Of a stretch of 42,534 bases of DNA, positions 14,487 through 24,131 are shown piece by piece. Source of the stretch: Alphaproteobacteria bacterium (lineage in GTDB: Bacteria > Pseudomonadota > Alphaproteobacteria > Rhizobiales > Hyphomicrobiaceae); contig JAHJQI010000209.1 of the NCBI GenBank assembly GCA_018819265.1, positions 1 to 42,534 on the forward strand, read 5' to 3'. Position numbers and translations under genes: made by a program. Below the pieces are notes generated by a model. That model did not search any database and was not told the DNA's origin. It saw only the letters and a list, made by a program, of their open reading frames with translations. Numbering within the stretch: the stretch's first letter is position 1; each line of letters starts with the position of its first letter.

Positions 14487-17400
14487 ATGTCCGATCATGA
14501 TACATTCACGCTCGACGGTTTCAGCAACCACCCAGACGCGCTGTCATCGGGCCTCGGCCTCGGCGTCGGCACCTTCAGTGACAGCCCGGAGCCAGACGCC
14601 CGGACGGGCCATCCGCAGTTTTCCGAGGAATTGACCAAGCCGCGTGTGAGCAGTGGGCCAATCCAACAACCGGATCGAAAGATCCAAGAGCGAGGCACCA
14701 ATTTCCACCTCTCGGCAAGCCGTAATCTCGCAAAGGGCTGGAAGGCCCGGGCGCGCGACAATCTTGATGCTATCGCGCTTGCCGAAACCATTGTGGGCGA
14801 GGACCGAGCGGCAACACCCGAAGAACAGGCCGAGCTGATCAAATTCACCGGCTTCGGTGCCTCCGATCTCGCCAATGCGATCTTCACCCGGCCGGGCGAG
14901 ACCGGCTTTGCCAAGGGATGGCACAATCTCGGGGAAGAGTTGCGGGAGGTTGTCACCGAGGCGGACTATGCGTCGCTTGCCCGCTGCACCCAATATGCGC
15001 ATTTCACGCCGGAGTTCATCATCCGGGCGATCTGGCAAGGTCTTGAGCGCCTCGGCTGGCGCGGCGGCCGCGTGCTCGAGCCTGGCATCGGGACGGGGCT
15101 CTTTCCGGCGCTGATGCCGGAGAAATTTCGCGAATCTTCTTTCGTCACCGGCGTCGAACTCGATCCGGTCACCGCGCGCATTGCCAGGCTTCTGCAGCCG
15201 GTTTCCCGGATCATCGAAGGCGATTTTGCGCGCACCGATCTGCCGGCGCATTTCGATCTCGCCATCGGCAACCCGCCATTCTCGGATCGGACCGTCCGCT
15301 CCGACCGCACCTACCGGTCACTGGGTTTGCGGCTGCATGATTACTTCATTGCGCGGTCGATTGATCTTCTCAAACCCTGCGCGCTCGCCGCCTTCGTGAC
15401 GTCTTCGGGCACGATGGACAAGGCTGACCGAACCGCCCGCGAGCACATCTCTAGATCGGCCGACCTGCTTGCCGCCATCCGCCTGCCCGAGGGCAGTTTC
15501 CGGGCCGATGCGGGTACCGACGTGGTGGTCGACATATTGTTCTTCCGCAAACGCAAGCCCGGCGTGCCGCAGGGCGATACGAGCTGGCTCGATCTTGCCG
15601 AAGGCATTCCGGCCAGCGGGGACAGCGAGGCACTCCTGGTCAATCGCTGGTTCGTCGATCACCCCGATCATGTGCTGGGCCGTCACGCGACCACATCCGG
15701 CCCCTTCGGCGAGACCTATACATGCCTGCCCGATGACGGGGATCTGGAAGCCAGGCTGGACGCGGCCATCCGACTACTTCCGGAAGCGGTCTATGACGGC
15801 GAACCTGGTCTCATCGATGTCGAATGCGAACTGGGTACCACGGCTGAAGATATTTCTGACGCCCATGGGTCCCATGTCCGCGAGGGGAGTTTCGTCTTCG
15901 ATGCCTCGAAGGGCTTGATGCAGGTAGCCGACGGCAAGTCCGTTCCGGTTTCCGTCCGCAAGGGCCGGTCGGGCGAGGGGTTTTCGGAGCGGGAGATCGC
16001 CATCGTCCGCAAACTCATTCCCGTCCGCGACGCCGTGCGCGCGGTGCTGAAGGCCCAGGAAACCGGCCAGCCCTGGCGCGACACACAGATCAAACTTCGC
16101 ATCGCCTGGTCGAGCTTCGTTAGAGATTTCGGACCGATCAACCACACGAAAGTGTTGATCACGGAAAATTCTGACACCGGCGAATCCCGCGAGACGCATC
16201 GCCGCCCCAACTTGCAGCCCTTTCTCGATGATCCCGATTGCTGGCTGGTCGCCTCCATCGAAAACTACGATCTCGACACCGATACCGCCAAGCCTGGTCC
16301 GATCTTTTCCGAACGGGTGATAGCGCCGCTTGTCACCCCGGTGATCACCAGCGCCGCCGATGCGTTGGCCGTCGTTCTGAATGAGCGCGGCCAGGTGGAC
16401 ATTGATCATATCGCCGAGCTCCTGCATCATGATCGTTCTTCCGTGATCGCGGAACTAGGCAGCGCGATCTATCGCGATCCGGCCGACGGGTCATGGCAGA
16501 CCGCCGACGCCTATTTGTCGGGTCCGGTGCGCGACAAGCTGGTCGCAGCGCAAGCCGCCGCAAATCTCGATCCAGATTACCGTCGAAATGTCGAGGCGCT
16601 TGCAGCCGTCCAGCCTGCGGATCTTGGGCCTTCCGACATCACCGCACGGCTTGGCGCACCTTGGATTCCGGCAGAGGATATCACCGATTTCGTGCGCGAG
16701 ACATTCGGTGCGGAGATCACCATCCGCCACATGCCGGAACTCGCCTCCTGGACGGTCGAAGCTAGGCAACTGGCGTACCGCGCCGAAGGCACATCCGAAT
16801 GGGGCACCAAACGCCGCCATGCCGGAGAACTGCTTGCCGATGCGCTGAACAGCCGCATCCCGCAGATTTTTGACACGATCCGCGAGGGAACGACCGAGCG
16901 CCGCGTCCTCAATGTTGTCGACACGGAAGCCGCCAAAGAGAAGCTCACCAAGATCAAGACCGCCTTCCAGAGCTGGGTTTGGTCTGATCCCGACCGCACC
17001 GACCGGCTGGCGCGGGTCTATAATGACCGCTTCAACAATATCGAGCCGCGAGCCTTCAACGGCGATCATCTTCAGCTGCCGGGCGCTTCCGGCGCCTTCA
17101 CCCTCTATAGCCACCAGAAGCGAGGCATATGGCGGATCATATCGTCGGGCGCAACCTATCTCGCCCATGCTGTCGGTGCGGGCAAGACGATGACCTTTGT
17201 TGCGGCCATCATGGAACAGCGTCGTCTCGGCCTGATCTCGAAGGCCATGCTGGTCGTGCCCGGTCATTGCCTGGCGCAGGCCGCGCGCGAGTTCCTCGCA
17301 CTCTATCCGGCAGCCCGCATCCTCGTTGCCGATGAGACCAACTTCACCAAAGACAAGCGCCAGCGGTTTCTGGCCCGTGCCGCGACGGCCAATTGGGATG

Positions 17401-18719
17401 CGATCATCATCACGCATTCGGCCTTTCGGTTCATCTCGGTGCCTGCCAGCTTCGAACAGCAGATGATCGACGATGAACTCGCGCTCTATCAAGACCTGCT
17501 GATCCGCGTCGAGAGCGATGATCGTGTGTCGCGCAAGCGCCTCGAGCGGTTGAAGGAGGGATTGCGGGAGCGCCTGGAAGCGCTTGCGACCGTCAAGGAC
17601 GATCTCCTGACGATTTCCGAGATCGGCGTCGACCAGATCATTGTCGACGAGGCGCAGGAGTTCCGCAAACTCTCCTTTGCGACCAACATGTCGACGCTGA
17701 AGGGTGTCGATCCGAACGGGTCGCAGCGCGCCTGGGACCTCTATGTCAAATCCCGCTTCATCGAAACAAAGAATCCGGGCCGGGCGCTGGTTCTGGCGTC
17801 CGGCACGCCGATCACCAACACCCTCGGCGAGATGTTCTCGGTCCAGCGCTTCCTTGGCTTCGCGGCCCTGAAAGAGCGGGGCCTGCACGAGTACGACGCC
17901 TGGGCCTCGACCTTCGGCGATGTGGCGACCGAACTCGAATTGCAGCCATCCGGCAAATACAAACCCGTTTCGCGCTTTGCCACCTTCGTCAATGTGCCGG
18001 AACTGATCGCCATGTTCCGCTCCTTTGCCGATGTCGTGCTGCCTGAGGATCTGCGGCAATACGTCAAGGTCCCGGCGATCTCGACGGGCAAGCGCCAGAT
18101 CGTCACCGCGAAACCGACTGACGACTTCAAGCTCTATCAGCAGGTGCTGGATGCCCGCATCAAGGCGATCGAGATGCGGGACGGCCCGGCCAAGCCCGGC
18201 GACGACATCCTGCTGTCCGTCATCACCGACGGGCGGCATGCTGCTATCGATCTGCGGCTGGTCGACTTCGTGGAACAGAACGAGCCGGACAACAAGCTCA
18301 ACAAGCTGATCGGGAATGCTTTGCGCATTTGGCGTGAAACGGCCGGCAACACCTATCTGAAACGCGACGGCAAACCTTTCGACCTGCCGGGTGCGGCGCA
18401 GATGATCTTTTCCGATCTCGGCACCATCAATGTCGAAAAGACACGCGGGTTTTCAGCCTATCGCTGGATCCGCGATGAACTGGTCCGGCTTGGCGTTCCG
18501 GCCTCAGAGATTGCGTTCATGCAGGACTACAAGAAGACCGAGGCCAAGCAGCGGCTCTTTGCCGACGTCAATGCCGGAAAGATCCGCTTCCTGATCGGCT
18601 CATCAGAGACCATGGGCACCGGCGTCAATGCGCAGCTCCGCCTCAAGGCGCTGCACCATCTCGATGTGCCCTGGCTCCCCTCCCAGATCGAGCAGCGCGA
18701 GGGCCGCATCGAACGCTAG
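14487..18719 (+). CDS. Giant DNA methylase-helicase, cut short by an in-frame amber codon
   Basis: A 1410-residue reading frame. An N6-adenine methyltransferase fold lies at about 190-265, with VLEPGIGTGLF (SAM binding) and IGNPPF (catalytic NPPF). An SF2 helicase core follows: HAVGAGKTMTF (Walker A, about 893), IIVDEAQEFR (DEAQ, about 1051), LASGTPITNT (motif III) and QREGRIER (motif VI, 1403-1410). The family is widespread on conjugative elements, and its architecture recalls the phage P1 DarB antirestriction protein; a role in protecting transferred DNA is inferred. The frame stops at TAG 18717-18719 in the middle of motif VI, where QG would be expected (R-[Q]-GNQ), and continues in the same frame to 19595. 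One C-to-T change (CAG to TAG) explains it. CAGGAGG precedes the ATG. Confidence 0.85.
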   Translation: MSDHDTFTLDGFSNHPDALSSGLGLGVGTFSDSPEPDARTGHPQFSEELTKPRVSSGPIQQPDRKIQERGTNFHLSASRNLAKGWKARARDNLDAIALAETIVGEDRAATPEEQAELIKFTGFGASDLANAIFTRPGETGFAKGWHNLGEELREVVTEADYASLARCTQYAHFTPEFIIRAIWQGLERLGWRGGRVLEPGIGTGLFPALMPEKFRESSFVTGVELDPVTARIARLLQPVSRIIEGDFARTDLPAHFDLAIGNPPFSDRTVRSDRTYRSLGLRLHDYFIARSIDLLKPCALAAFVTSSGTMDKADRTAREHISRSADLLAAIRLPEGSFRADAGTDVVVDILFFRKRKPGVPQGDTSWLDLAEGIPASGDSEALLVNRWFVDHPDHVLGRHATTSGPFGETYTCLPDDGDLEARLDAAIRLLPEAVYDGEPGLIDVECELGTTAEDISDAHGSHVREGSFVFDASKGLMQVADGKSVPVSVRKGRSGEGFSEREIAIVRKLIPVRDAVRAVLKAQETGQPWRDTQIKLRIAWSSFVRDFGPINHTKVLITENSDTGESRETHRRPNLQPFLDDPDCWLVASIENYDLDTDTAKPGPIFSERVIAPLVTPVITSAADALAVVLNERGQVDIDHIAELLHHDRSSVIAELGSAIYRDPADGSWQTADAYLSGPVRDKLVAAQAAANLDPDYRRNVEALAAVQPADLGPSDITARLGAPWIPAEDITDFVRETFGAEITIRHMPELASWTVEARQLAYRAEGTSEWGTKRRHAGELLADALNSRIPQIFDTIREGTTERRVLNVVDTEAAKEKLTKIKTAFQSWVWSDPDRTDRLARVYNDRFNNIEPRAFNGDHLQLPGASGAFTLYSHQKRGIWRIISSGATYLAHAVGAGKTMTFVAAIMEQRRLGLISKAMLVVPGHCLAQAAREFLALYPAARILVADETNFTKDKRQRFLARAATANWDAIIITHSAFRFISVPASFEQQMIDDELALYQDLLIRVESDDRVSRKRLERLKEGLRERLEALATVKDDLLTISEIGVDQIIVDEAQEFRKLSFATNMSTLKGVDPNGSQRAWDLYVKSRFIETKNPGRALVLASGTPITNTLGEMFSVQRFLGFAALKERGLHEYDAWASTFGDVATELELQPSGKYKPVSRFATFVNVPELIAMFRSFADVVLPEDLRQYVKVPAISTGKRQIVTAKPTDDFKLYQQVLDARIKAIEMRDGPAKPGDDILLSVITDGRHAAIDLRLVDFVEQNEPDNKLNKLIGNALRIWRETAGNTYLKRDGKPFDLPGAAQMIFSDLGTINVEKTRGFSAYRWIRDELVRLGVPASEIAFMQDYKKTEAKQRLFADVNAGKIRFLIGSSETMGTGVNAQLRLKALHHLDVPWLPSQIEQREGRIER

Positions 18720-19595
18720 GGCAACCAGCATGAGGAGATCGATATCTTCGCCTATGCGACCGAAGGTTCGATGGACGCGCAGATGTGGCAGAACAATGAG
18801 CGCAAGGCCCGCTTCATTGCGGCAGCGCTCTCCGGCGACACCTCGGTGCGCCGCCTTGAAGATCTGGGCGAGGGCCAAGCGAACCAGTTTGCCATGGCCA
18901 AGGCGATTGCCTCGGGCGACGAACGGTTGATGCAGAAGGCCGGTCTTGAAGCCGATATCGCAAGGCTTGAACGCCTGCGTGCCGCCCATCTTGACGATCA
19001 GCATGCGGTCCGCCGTCAGATCCGCAACGCCGAACGCGACATCGAGCACAGCACAAGGCGGATTGCAGAGATCGGTCATGATATCGAACGCCGTATTCCG
19101 ACGGCGGGCGATGCCTTTGCCATGACTGTGGTCGGCCAGTCGTTCACCGAGCGCAAAGCGGCGGGGCGGGCCCTGATGAAAGAGATCATGACGCTCGTTC
19201 ATCTGCGCGAGGAGGGCGAAAAGACCATTGCCAGGATTGGCGGCTTCGATCTGGTGTTTTCCGGAGAGCGTTTCGGGCGGGATGATGTCCGCTACGAGGT
19301 GACGCTGGCCCGTACCGGCACCGACACTGACATCGATCTCGCGTTGACCGTCACGCCGCTCGGCGCCATCGCCCGCATTGAGCATGTCTTGGCCGGGTTC
19401 GAGGACGAACGGGCGCAACATCGCTTCCGGCTCGATGACGCGAACCGAAGGCTGGCCTCCTACCGGTCGCGCACAGGCGGCGCCTTCGGGTTCGAAGACG
19501 AACTGGCAGACAAGCGCTGTCAGCTTGCCGCCATCGAGGCCGATCTCGCGGGTGAGGTTGTAAGGGACGTGAGGGCAGGAGAGGAAGCCGCCTGA
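18720..19595 (+). pseudogene. C-terminal remainder of the methylase-helicase after the amber codon
   Basis: These 291 codons continue in the frame of the preceding gene (GNQHEEIDIFAYATEGSMDA, then a predicted coiled-coil with many Glu, Arg and Lys residues at about 18930-19080). Together with the upstream part they would give a 1702-residue protein, the usual size of this family as I recall it. An internal ATG at 18771 could restart translation but has no evident ribosome binding site, and the fragment alone lacks all catalytic motifs. The sequence shows no further stops or frameshifts, so the nonsense mutation is probably recent, or is read through. Confidence 0.75.
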
Positions 19596-19604
19596 CGATC
19601 CCGG

Positions 19605-20036
19605 TCAGTCTTGCCGGTTGATGATACGACCGGCTTTTTGGCGCTGCGCTTCGAGAATCCCCTTGCGCAAGGTTTCAAACAGGCCGCGTGGCAGCATGCC
19701 GTAGTCGTAGCGCCCGTCGGATCGCGGGCGAAGATCGTATCCCGGCCACAGGAAACTGTTGAGCTCGTCGAAACGCAACCAGTGCCGGCCATCGTCAAGC
19801 CCGAGACTCCGGCAAATGCCTGCCGGGATTTCCAGCGACGTTTCCGGATCGTCGGGTGCGCTGTGGGTGTTGGGCGCAACGATCGTCCGGATATGGCCGT
19901 GTTCATCCCTGGGCGCCGCGACGACAATGGCGCAGGGACGATCCTTGGACCCTTCCACCGCGCCTTGCCGGTGTTCCGAACTCCAGAGAAAGCTGTATCT
20001 GATGACGAGGCCTGGCTTCGGCGTCGGGATACTCAC
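19605..20036 (-). CDS. PemK/MazF-like growth-inhibitor toxin
   Basis: A 143-residue protein I place among PemK-like plasmid maintenance toxins (endoribonucleases). It begins IPTPKPGLVIRYSFLW, similar to the first strand of the fold, with RPCAIVVAA and IRTIVAPNTHSAP following. It is encoded 6 bases after the Phd-like antitoxin on the same strand, the usual antitoxin-toxin order. The core is longer and more divergent than classical MazF, so the RNase activity is inferred from family and context. It converges on the methylase-helicase gene, leaving only 9 bases between them. Confidence 0.7.
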   Translation of the reverse strand: MSIPTPKPGLVIRYSFLWSSEHRQGAVEGSKDRPCAIVVAAPRDEHGHIRTIVAPNTHSAPDDPETSLEIPAGICRSLGLDDGRHWLRFDELNSFLWPGYDLRPRSDGRYDYGMLPRGLFETLRKGILEAQRQKAGRIINRQD

Positions 20037-20042
20037 AATTAT

Positions 20043-20288
20043 TTACCTGGGTTCAGCGCCGTACTCGGCGGCTTCGATATCCGCAATGGTTTGATCGTCC
20101 AGTTCGCCGATCATGAGAACCTTGCGCTCGCGGCGCTTGAGGTCTTCGAAGTGTTCAAGCTCTGCGGCCGACAGATAGGCCCCGACTATCCGGCCATGGC
20201 TCGTCACATTGATGACGCCGGCCGAAATCGCTTCGTCCTGATACTTCCCGAAATTCCGGGAGAAATCGCTTGCAGCAACCGTTGGCAT
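20043..20288 (-). CDS. Phd/YefM-family antitoxin
   Basis: An 81-residue protein with the Phd/YefM DNA-binding fold: VAASDFSRNFGKYQDEAISAG, then INVTSHGRIVGAYLSAAELEHFEDL. The C-terminal part (IGELDDQTIADIEAAEYG) would wrap the toxin. AAGGAGCC precedes the ATG. It is expected to repress its own promoter in the divergent region 20289-20679 together with the PemK-like partner. Confidence 0.82.
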   Translation of the reverse strand: MPTVAASDFSRNFGKYQDEAISAGVINVTSHGRIVGAYLSAAELEHFEDLKRRERKVLMIGELDDQTIADIEAAEYGAEPR

Positions 20289-20679
20289 CGGAGGCTCCTT
20301 GATGGAATTACATTCTGCGCAATTTACGTATCTTGCGTGAAAATATCAAGAGCTCATTGTGCAACCGCGCGAATGCTTTGAACGCCCAGAAATTGGGGAG
20401 AGGAAAGAGGGAACAGAAGAAAACCGGTCGCAGAGCGCGCATGCCCGGCGACGCTTCGCTCAAATGCGGCCTGCGCATACCGGCCCGTCATCCTTCGCAG
20501 GGCTGCAAGTAAGGCTTGCGAGCCCCGCTTGGCCTGCCGGGCAGGCATGCTCGCCCGCACTTGCGCCGGTCCGCACGCTCCGCGGTTCGGGATGTGTCTT
20601 CAAGAAGATGACCAGAGAGGACACCGGCAGGACGCCGGGTCCTGAACCCCCAATGATCAATCTGGAAGGAGCAGTTCCC
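20289..20679. other. Divergent intergenic region between the toxin-antitoxin pair and the ParB-like gene
   Basis: About 390 bases. The part next to the antitoxin (20300-20360) is A+T-richer and is the probable site of its autoregulated promoter; I cannot assign -35/-10 boxes with confidence. The ParB-like frame is open upstream to 20359, but that extension looks non-coding. Confidence 0.4.
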
Positions 20680-22347
20680 ATGCATATCATCACCATCGAC
20701 CCGCGCGCACTGAAGGACAATCCCGACGATGCCCGCCGGTCCAGATCCAGTCCCCAATCTGACGCGCTGATGCTGGCGACGATCCGCGCTGTCGGTATCA
20801 TCCAGCCGCCGGTCGTCTCGCCCGAGACTGATGGCGGCAACGGCTATGTCATTCAGGCGGGTCACCGGCGTATCCGGCAGGCAATCGCCGCGGGCCTCGA
20901 GGAAATCTCGGTCGTCGTGAGCGATGCGGCAGACGATGGCGGTGCCATGCGCTCCATGGTCGAGAACATCGCCCGTGAACCGCTGAACCCGGTCGACCAG
21001 TGGCGTGCCATCGAACGCCTCGTCGCACTCGGCTGGACCGAGGAGGGGATTGCTGCGGCGCTGGCGCTTCCCGTCCGCCAGATCCGCAAGCTCCGTCTCC
21101 TCGCCAATGTCTTGCCCGCCATGCTCGACCAGATGGCCAAGGGCGACATGCCGTCCGAGCAGCAGCTGCGCACCATTGCCTCGGCCTCGCTCGAAGACCA
21201 GAAGCAGGTCTGGAAGGCGCACAAGCCGAAGAAGGATGAAACCGCCGCCTGGTGGTCGGTCGCCAATGGCCTTTCGAAGACGCGTATGTATGCCCGTGAC
21301 GCGAGCTTCGGCGAGGACCTCGCTGAAGCCTATGGCATCGCCTGGGTCGAGGATCTGTTTGCACCGGCCGATGAGGACAGCCGTTATACGACGCAGGTTG
21401 AAGCGTTTCTCGGCGCCCAGCAGGAATGGATGGCGACCAATTTGCCGAAGAACGGTGTGATCACGGAAGCCAATACCTGGGGTCAACCGGAACTGCCGAA
21501 AAAGGCCGAACGCGTTTATGGCAAGCCGAAGAAGTCCGATCACACCGCCATGTATCTCGACCGTGACGGCAAGGTGCAGTCGGTCGTCTACCGCATGCCG
21601 GAACCGAAACCGGCAAAGGGTATGGCCGGGGAGGGCCGTTCGGTCGTCACTTCGGCGCCGCGTCCCGATGTCACCCAGAAGGGTCTCGACATGATCGGCG
21701 ATCTGCGGACCGATGCGCTGCACGAAGCACTTCAGCGCGCACCCATCGAGGATGACACGCTGACGGCGCTGCTTGTTCTCGCCTTCGCAGGACAGAATGT
21801 CCGCGTCGATACAGCGTCCGGTCCGTCCGGATCGTTCCGCAACGCGATTGCCGCCCATGCTGCATCGCTTGTCGATGAAAATGGCACGCTCACCTTCGAC
21901 AGGGAGACGTTGAGGATCGCGGTCCGCTCGGTCCTGATCGAGGTGCTATCCTGCCGCCGCACCATGTCGAACAGCGGCATTGTTGCCCGGATTGCCGGAG
22001 ACATGGTCGGCGCCGACAGTTTCCTTGCCAATATGGGAACGGAAGAGTTCTTGTCCTGCCTGTCCCGGCAGGCACTCGAGGCGACCTGCGCGGAAACATC
22101 GGTGTTGCCCCGCAACAATGTCCGCGAAACGAGGGCTGCTCTGGTCGAGCATTTCACCAACGAACGCTTCGTGCATGGCTCGGCGCGTTTTGCACCGGAT
22201 GCGAACGAACTCGCCGACTGGAAGGCGCGCAACGAGATTGTCGAGACGGACGATGTCGACGACGCTGAAGCCCCGGACGATGCGCCGAACGTCCGCGACG
22301 GCGATGCCGAAACGATTTCCGAAGGCTTCTGCGAAGCCGTCGAGTAG
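20680..22347 (+). CDS. ParB/RepB/Spo0J-family protein of the plasmid backbone
   Basis: A 555-residue protein. The ParB N-terminal nuclease-like domain covers about 1-95 (IRAVGIIQPPVVS, then the conserved QAGHRRIRQAIAAGL and MVENIAREPLNPVDQW). A helix-turn-helix follows (about 112-145, WTEEGIAAALALPVRQIRKLRLLAN). A long C-terminal region (about 240-555) is specific to this plasmid-borne group and ends in an acidic tail. No ParA partner is adjacent, so it is probably not a classical partition protein but a backbone DNA-binding protein. The ATG at 20680 is chosen because GGAAGGAG lies 8 bases upstream; ATGs at 20653 and 20359 are alternatives. A clear terminator follows. Confidence 0.85.
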   Translation: MHIITIDPRALKDNPDDARRSRSSPQSDALMLATIRAVGIIQPPVVSPETDGGNGYVIQAGHRRIRQAIAAGLEEISVVVSDAADDGGAMRSMVENIAREPLNPVDQWRAIERLVALGWTEEGIAAALALPVRQIRKLRLLANVLPAMLDQMAKGDMPSEQQLRTIASASLEDQKQVWKAHKPKKDETAAWWSVANGLSKTRMYARDASFGEDLAEAYGIAWVEDLFAPADEDSRYTTQVEAFLGAQQEWMATNLPKNGVITEANTWGQPELPKKAERVYGKPKKSDHTAMYLDRDGKVQSVVYRMPEPKPAKGMAGEGRSVVTSAPRPDVTQKGLDMIGDLRTDALHEALQRAPIEDDTLTALLVLAFAGQNVRVDTASGPSGSFRNAIAAHAASLVDENGTLTFDRETLRIAVRSVLIEVLSCRRTMSNSGIVARIAGDMVGADSFLANMGTEEFLSCLSRQALEATCAETSVLPRNNVRETRAALVEHFTNERFVHGSARFAPDANELADWKARNEIVETDDVDDAEAPDDAPNVRDGDAETISEGFCEAVE

Positions 22348-22376
22348 CGGCTCCACCTCACCACCAATGCCATTCA

Positions 22377-22408
22377 CGCCGCCGGTCCCGTCCGGCGGCG
22401 TTTTCGTT
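22377..22408 (+). terminator. Rho-independent terminator of the ParB-like gene
   Basis: CGCCGCCGG (22377-22385) pairs with CCGGCGGCG (22392-22400) across a 6-base loop and is followed by TTTTCGTTT. This is a strong intrinsic terminator 30 bases after the stop. Confidence 0.85.
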
Positions 22409-22437
22409 TCCATGGCCAACTAGAAAAGGAGGACGTC

Positions 22438-22911
22438 ATGTCCGCTCAATCGATCTTCGACCATGCGCCGCTCGGCGCGATTATCCGCTACTCTGACTGT
22501 ACCCCGCGCCCGCCGGAGCGCCATCGTCGCAAGGTGCAGGACTGGCAGCGCCGGAACAGTTCCGGCCGTCTCGTGAAGAAGCAGGCAGCCACATGCGTCG
22601 GCCAGACCATCATTCCCGCGAGCTTCACGCTGCACGAAGGAGATTTCGGCAGCCAGGGCATCATTGTGCTCAAAGTCTTCAAGACGTTTTCGGTGGGGAG
22701 CGATCTTGCCTTCACGGTCACGGAAAGACCGGTCACAGGTTCGACCCTCATTTTCGACCGCCCGGGCGACCAGGGCGAGCTGGTCCATGTTGCAGCCAAC
22801 CAGGTAGACGCCGAACACTGGCTGTCACGCCATGGCTATCCGCAAGCCGTGTTGCAGACCGTCACTGGCGAACCGATAGACGGCGATCCGGTTGAGGGGA
22901 GGGCGGCATGA
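22438..22911 (+). CDS. Hypothetical plasmid protein, 157 residues
   Basis: I do not recognise a named family. The N-terminal half is basic (PRPPERHRRKVQDWQRRN, then SSGRLVKKQ) and the rest is predicted beta-rich (GIIVLKVFKTFSVGSDLAFTV). AAAAGGAGGACG gives a strong ribosome binding site. The stop overlaps the next start (ATGA at 22908-22911), so the two are coupled and likely act together. Codon use matches the backbone genes around it. Confidence 0.75.
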   Translation: MSAQSIFDHAPLGAIIRYSDCTPRPPERHRRKVQDWQRRNSSGRLVKKQAATCVGQTIIPASFTLHEGDFGSQGIIVLKVFKTFSVGSDLAFTVTERPVTGSTLIFDRPGDQGELVHVAANQVDAEHWLSRHGYPQAVLQTVTGEPIDGDPVEGRAA

Positions 22912-23786
22912 CGCAGGCTCTCACCTCATGCAATCCCGATCCTGAATTCCGGGACAGCCTGGCTCCCGAATTCGGAATCAGTGCCGAAAACTTCCCGGTC
23001 GCCCGTGTTGGCGATACAGTCTACGCCCTGCTTCCCGGTCGCGGGGATACATATTTTCTCGCAACTGCCTGGCGCAACGATCGGCCGCTTGGCGAGCTTC
23101 GACGGGAAGACTTTTATGGTCATGGCGGCACACTGCCCGATGAAGCGGCCTTCCGCGCCAAGGTGCTCGAACAGGCGGAGAACGCCAGGGAGCTGCGCGC
23201 CTTCGACCGTCGTGAGTTCCATTCCCGTGAAACCACGCCATGGGGCGTATCGCAGGGCGCCACACACTACGCCGAGGGTGTTGTCTTCCATTCGACCGCC
23301 AGTCATGGCGGGTTCCATCTGTCCGACAAACGCAATGTTGACGTCGATCACCGCCTTCGCAGGCACAATGGTTGGTACGAGGAAGATGCCGAATGGGCCA
23401 TTGTCGCCATGACCTTCCCAAACCTCTTCACCAGTCTTGAACGACGCTCAGCCGATCAGACCGTGAAGGACTCCTGGCCGGATGCATGGGAGGCGATCAC
23501 AGGAACATCACTCGAACCCGGTCAGTCCCTCGAAAAGGACCGGCGAGCTTTCCATCAGCGCCATGCCGAGGACTGGATCGTTATCTCGGCCATCCGCTCC
23601 GATCATCATCCCGAATTTGTCGAAGCCATTGCAACCCGTGGCGGTGTGCGTGGCCCATCCGTTGAAGAGCGGCGCTTCCTCGTGCCCACCGCAGACTATG
23701 ACCCCGGCCGGTTCGGCTTCGTGATCGACCCGGCGCGCCACTCTGCTTATGACGGCCCGTCCAGATTCATCGGATGGGGGTGTTGA
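22908..23786 (+). CDS. Hypothetical plasmid protein, possibly DUF7007
   Basis: A 292-residue soluble protein. The central motif TPWGVSQGATHYAEGVVFHS with TASHGGFHLSDKRN is distinctive, and I associate it with the DUF7007 family of rhizobial plasmids, though only from memory. It has several conserved-looking His and Trp residues but no known catalytic motif. It is coupled to the preceding gene by a 4-base overlap, and a further small frame starts on its stop codon (TGATG at 23784-23788). Confidence 0.72.
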   Translation: MTQALTSCNPDPEFRDSLAPEFGISAENFPVARVGDTVYALLPGRGDTYFLATAWRNDRPLGELRREDFYGHGGTLPDEAAFRAKVLEQAENARELRAFDRREFHSRETTPWGVSQGATHYAEGVVFHSTASHGGFHLSDKRNVDVDHRLRRHNGWYEEDAEWAIVAMTFPNLFTSLERRSADQTVKDSWPDAWEAITGTSLEPGQSLEKDRRAFHQRHAEDWIVISAIRSDHHPEFVEAIATRGGVRGPSVEERRFLVPTADYDPGRFGFVIDPARHSAYDGPSRFIGWGC

Positions 23787-24064
23787 TGGTCATGCCGTGG
23801 AGGTTCCTTGCAACGCGATTGGGTTGGCGCGCCCGTTTCGCCATGGACGGCGCCCATCCCCGTTTGATGATCTGTCATCCCCGCCACTACGACCGCTTCA
23901 TCGGGGCCGATGGCTGGAAGAGGGCGGTTTGTGTATCGCTCCGCCATTGCCGTCAAAGACCTGTCCGGCGCTTGGTGTTCATATCGATGCGACGGCGCAA
24001 TCAGCCGTGCCGTTCCGGCACGCCCCTTTCCGAAACGCCAGACGCAGATGGCGAGTCAACGTGA
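23786..24064 (+). CDS. Possible small coupled gene after the DUF7007-like gene
   Basis: A 92-codon frame whose ATG overlaps the preceding stop (TGATG), which is why I list it. The product is Arg-, Trp- and Cys-rich (MVMPWRFLATRLGWRARFAM) with no recognised domain. The overlap favours expression, but the high arginine content is also typical of spurious frames in GC-rich DNA. Confidence 0.35.
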   Translation: MVMPWRFLATRLGWRARFAMDGAHPRLMICHPRHYDRFIGADGWKRAVCVSLRHCRQRPVRRLVFISMRRRNQPCRSGTPLSETPDADGEST

Positions 24065-24131
24065 GGGACACGGTTTGGTGTCCGTATACCTTGGGGTATG
24101 CCTTTCGTGACGGCCGGAAGGAGAAGTCCAG

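Noticed and set aside
16491..18239. 582-codon minus-strand frame inside the methylase-helicase
   Set aside because: It is the complement of a gene with clear methylase and helicase motifs; long antisense frames are expected in GC-rich DNA.
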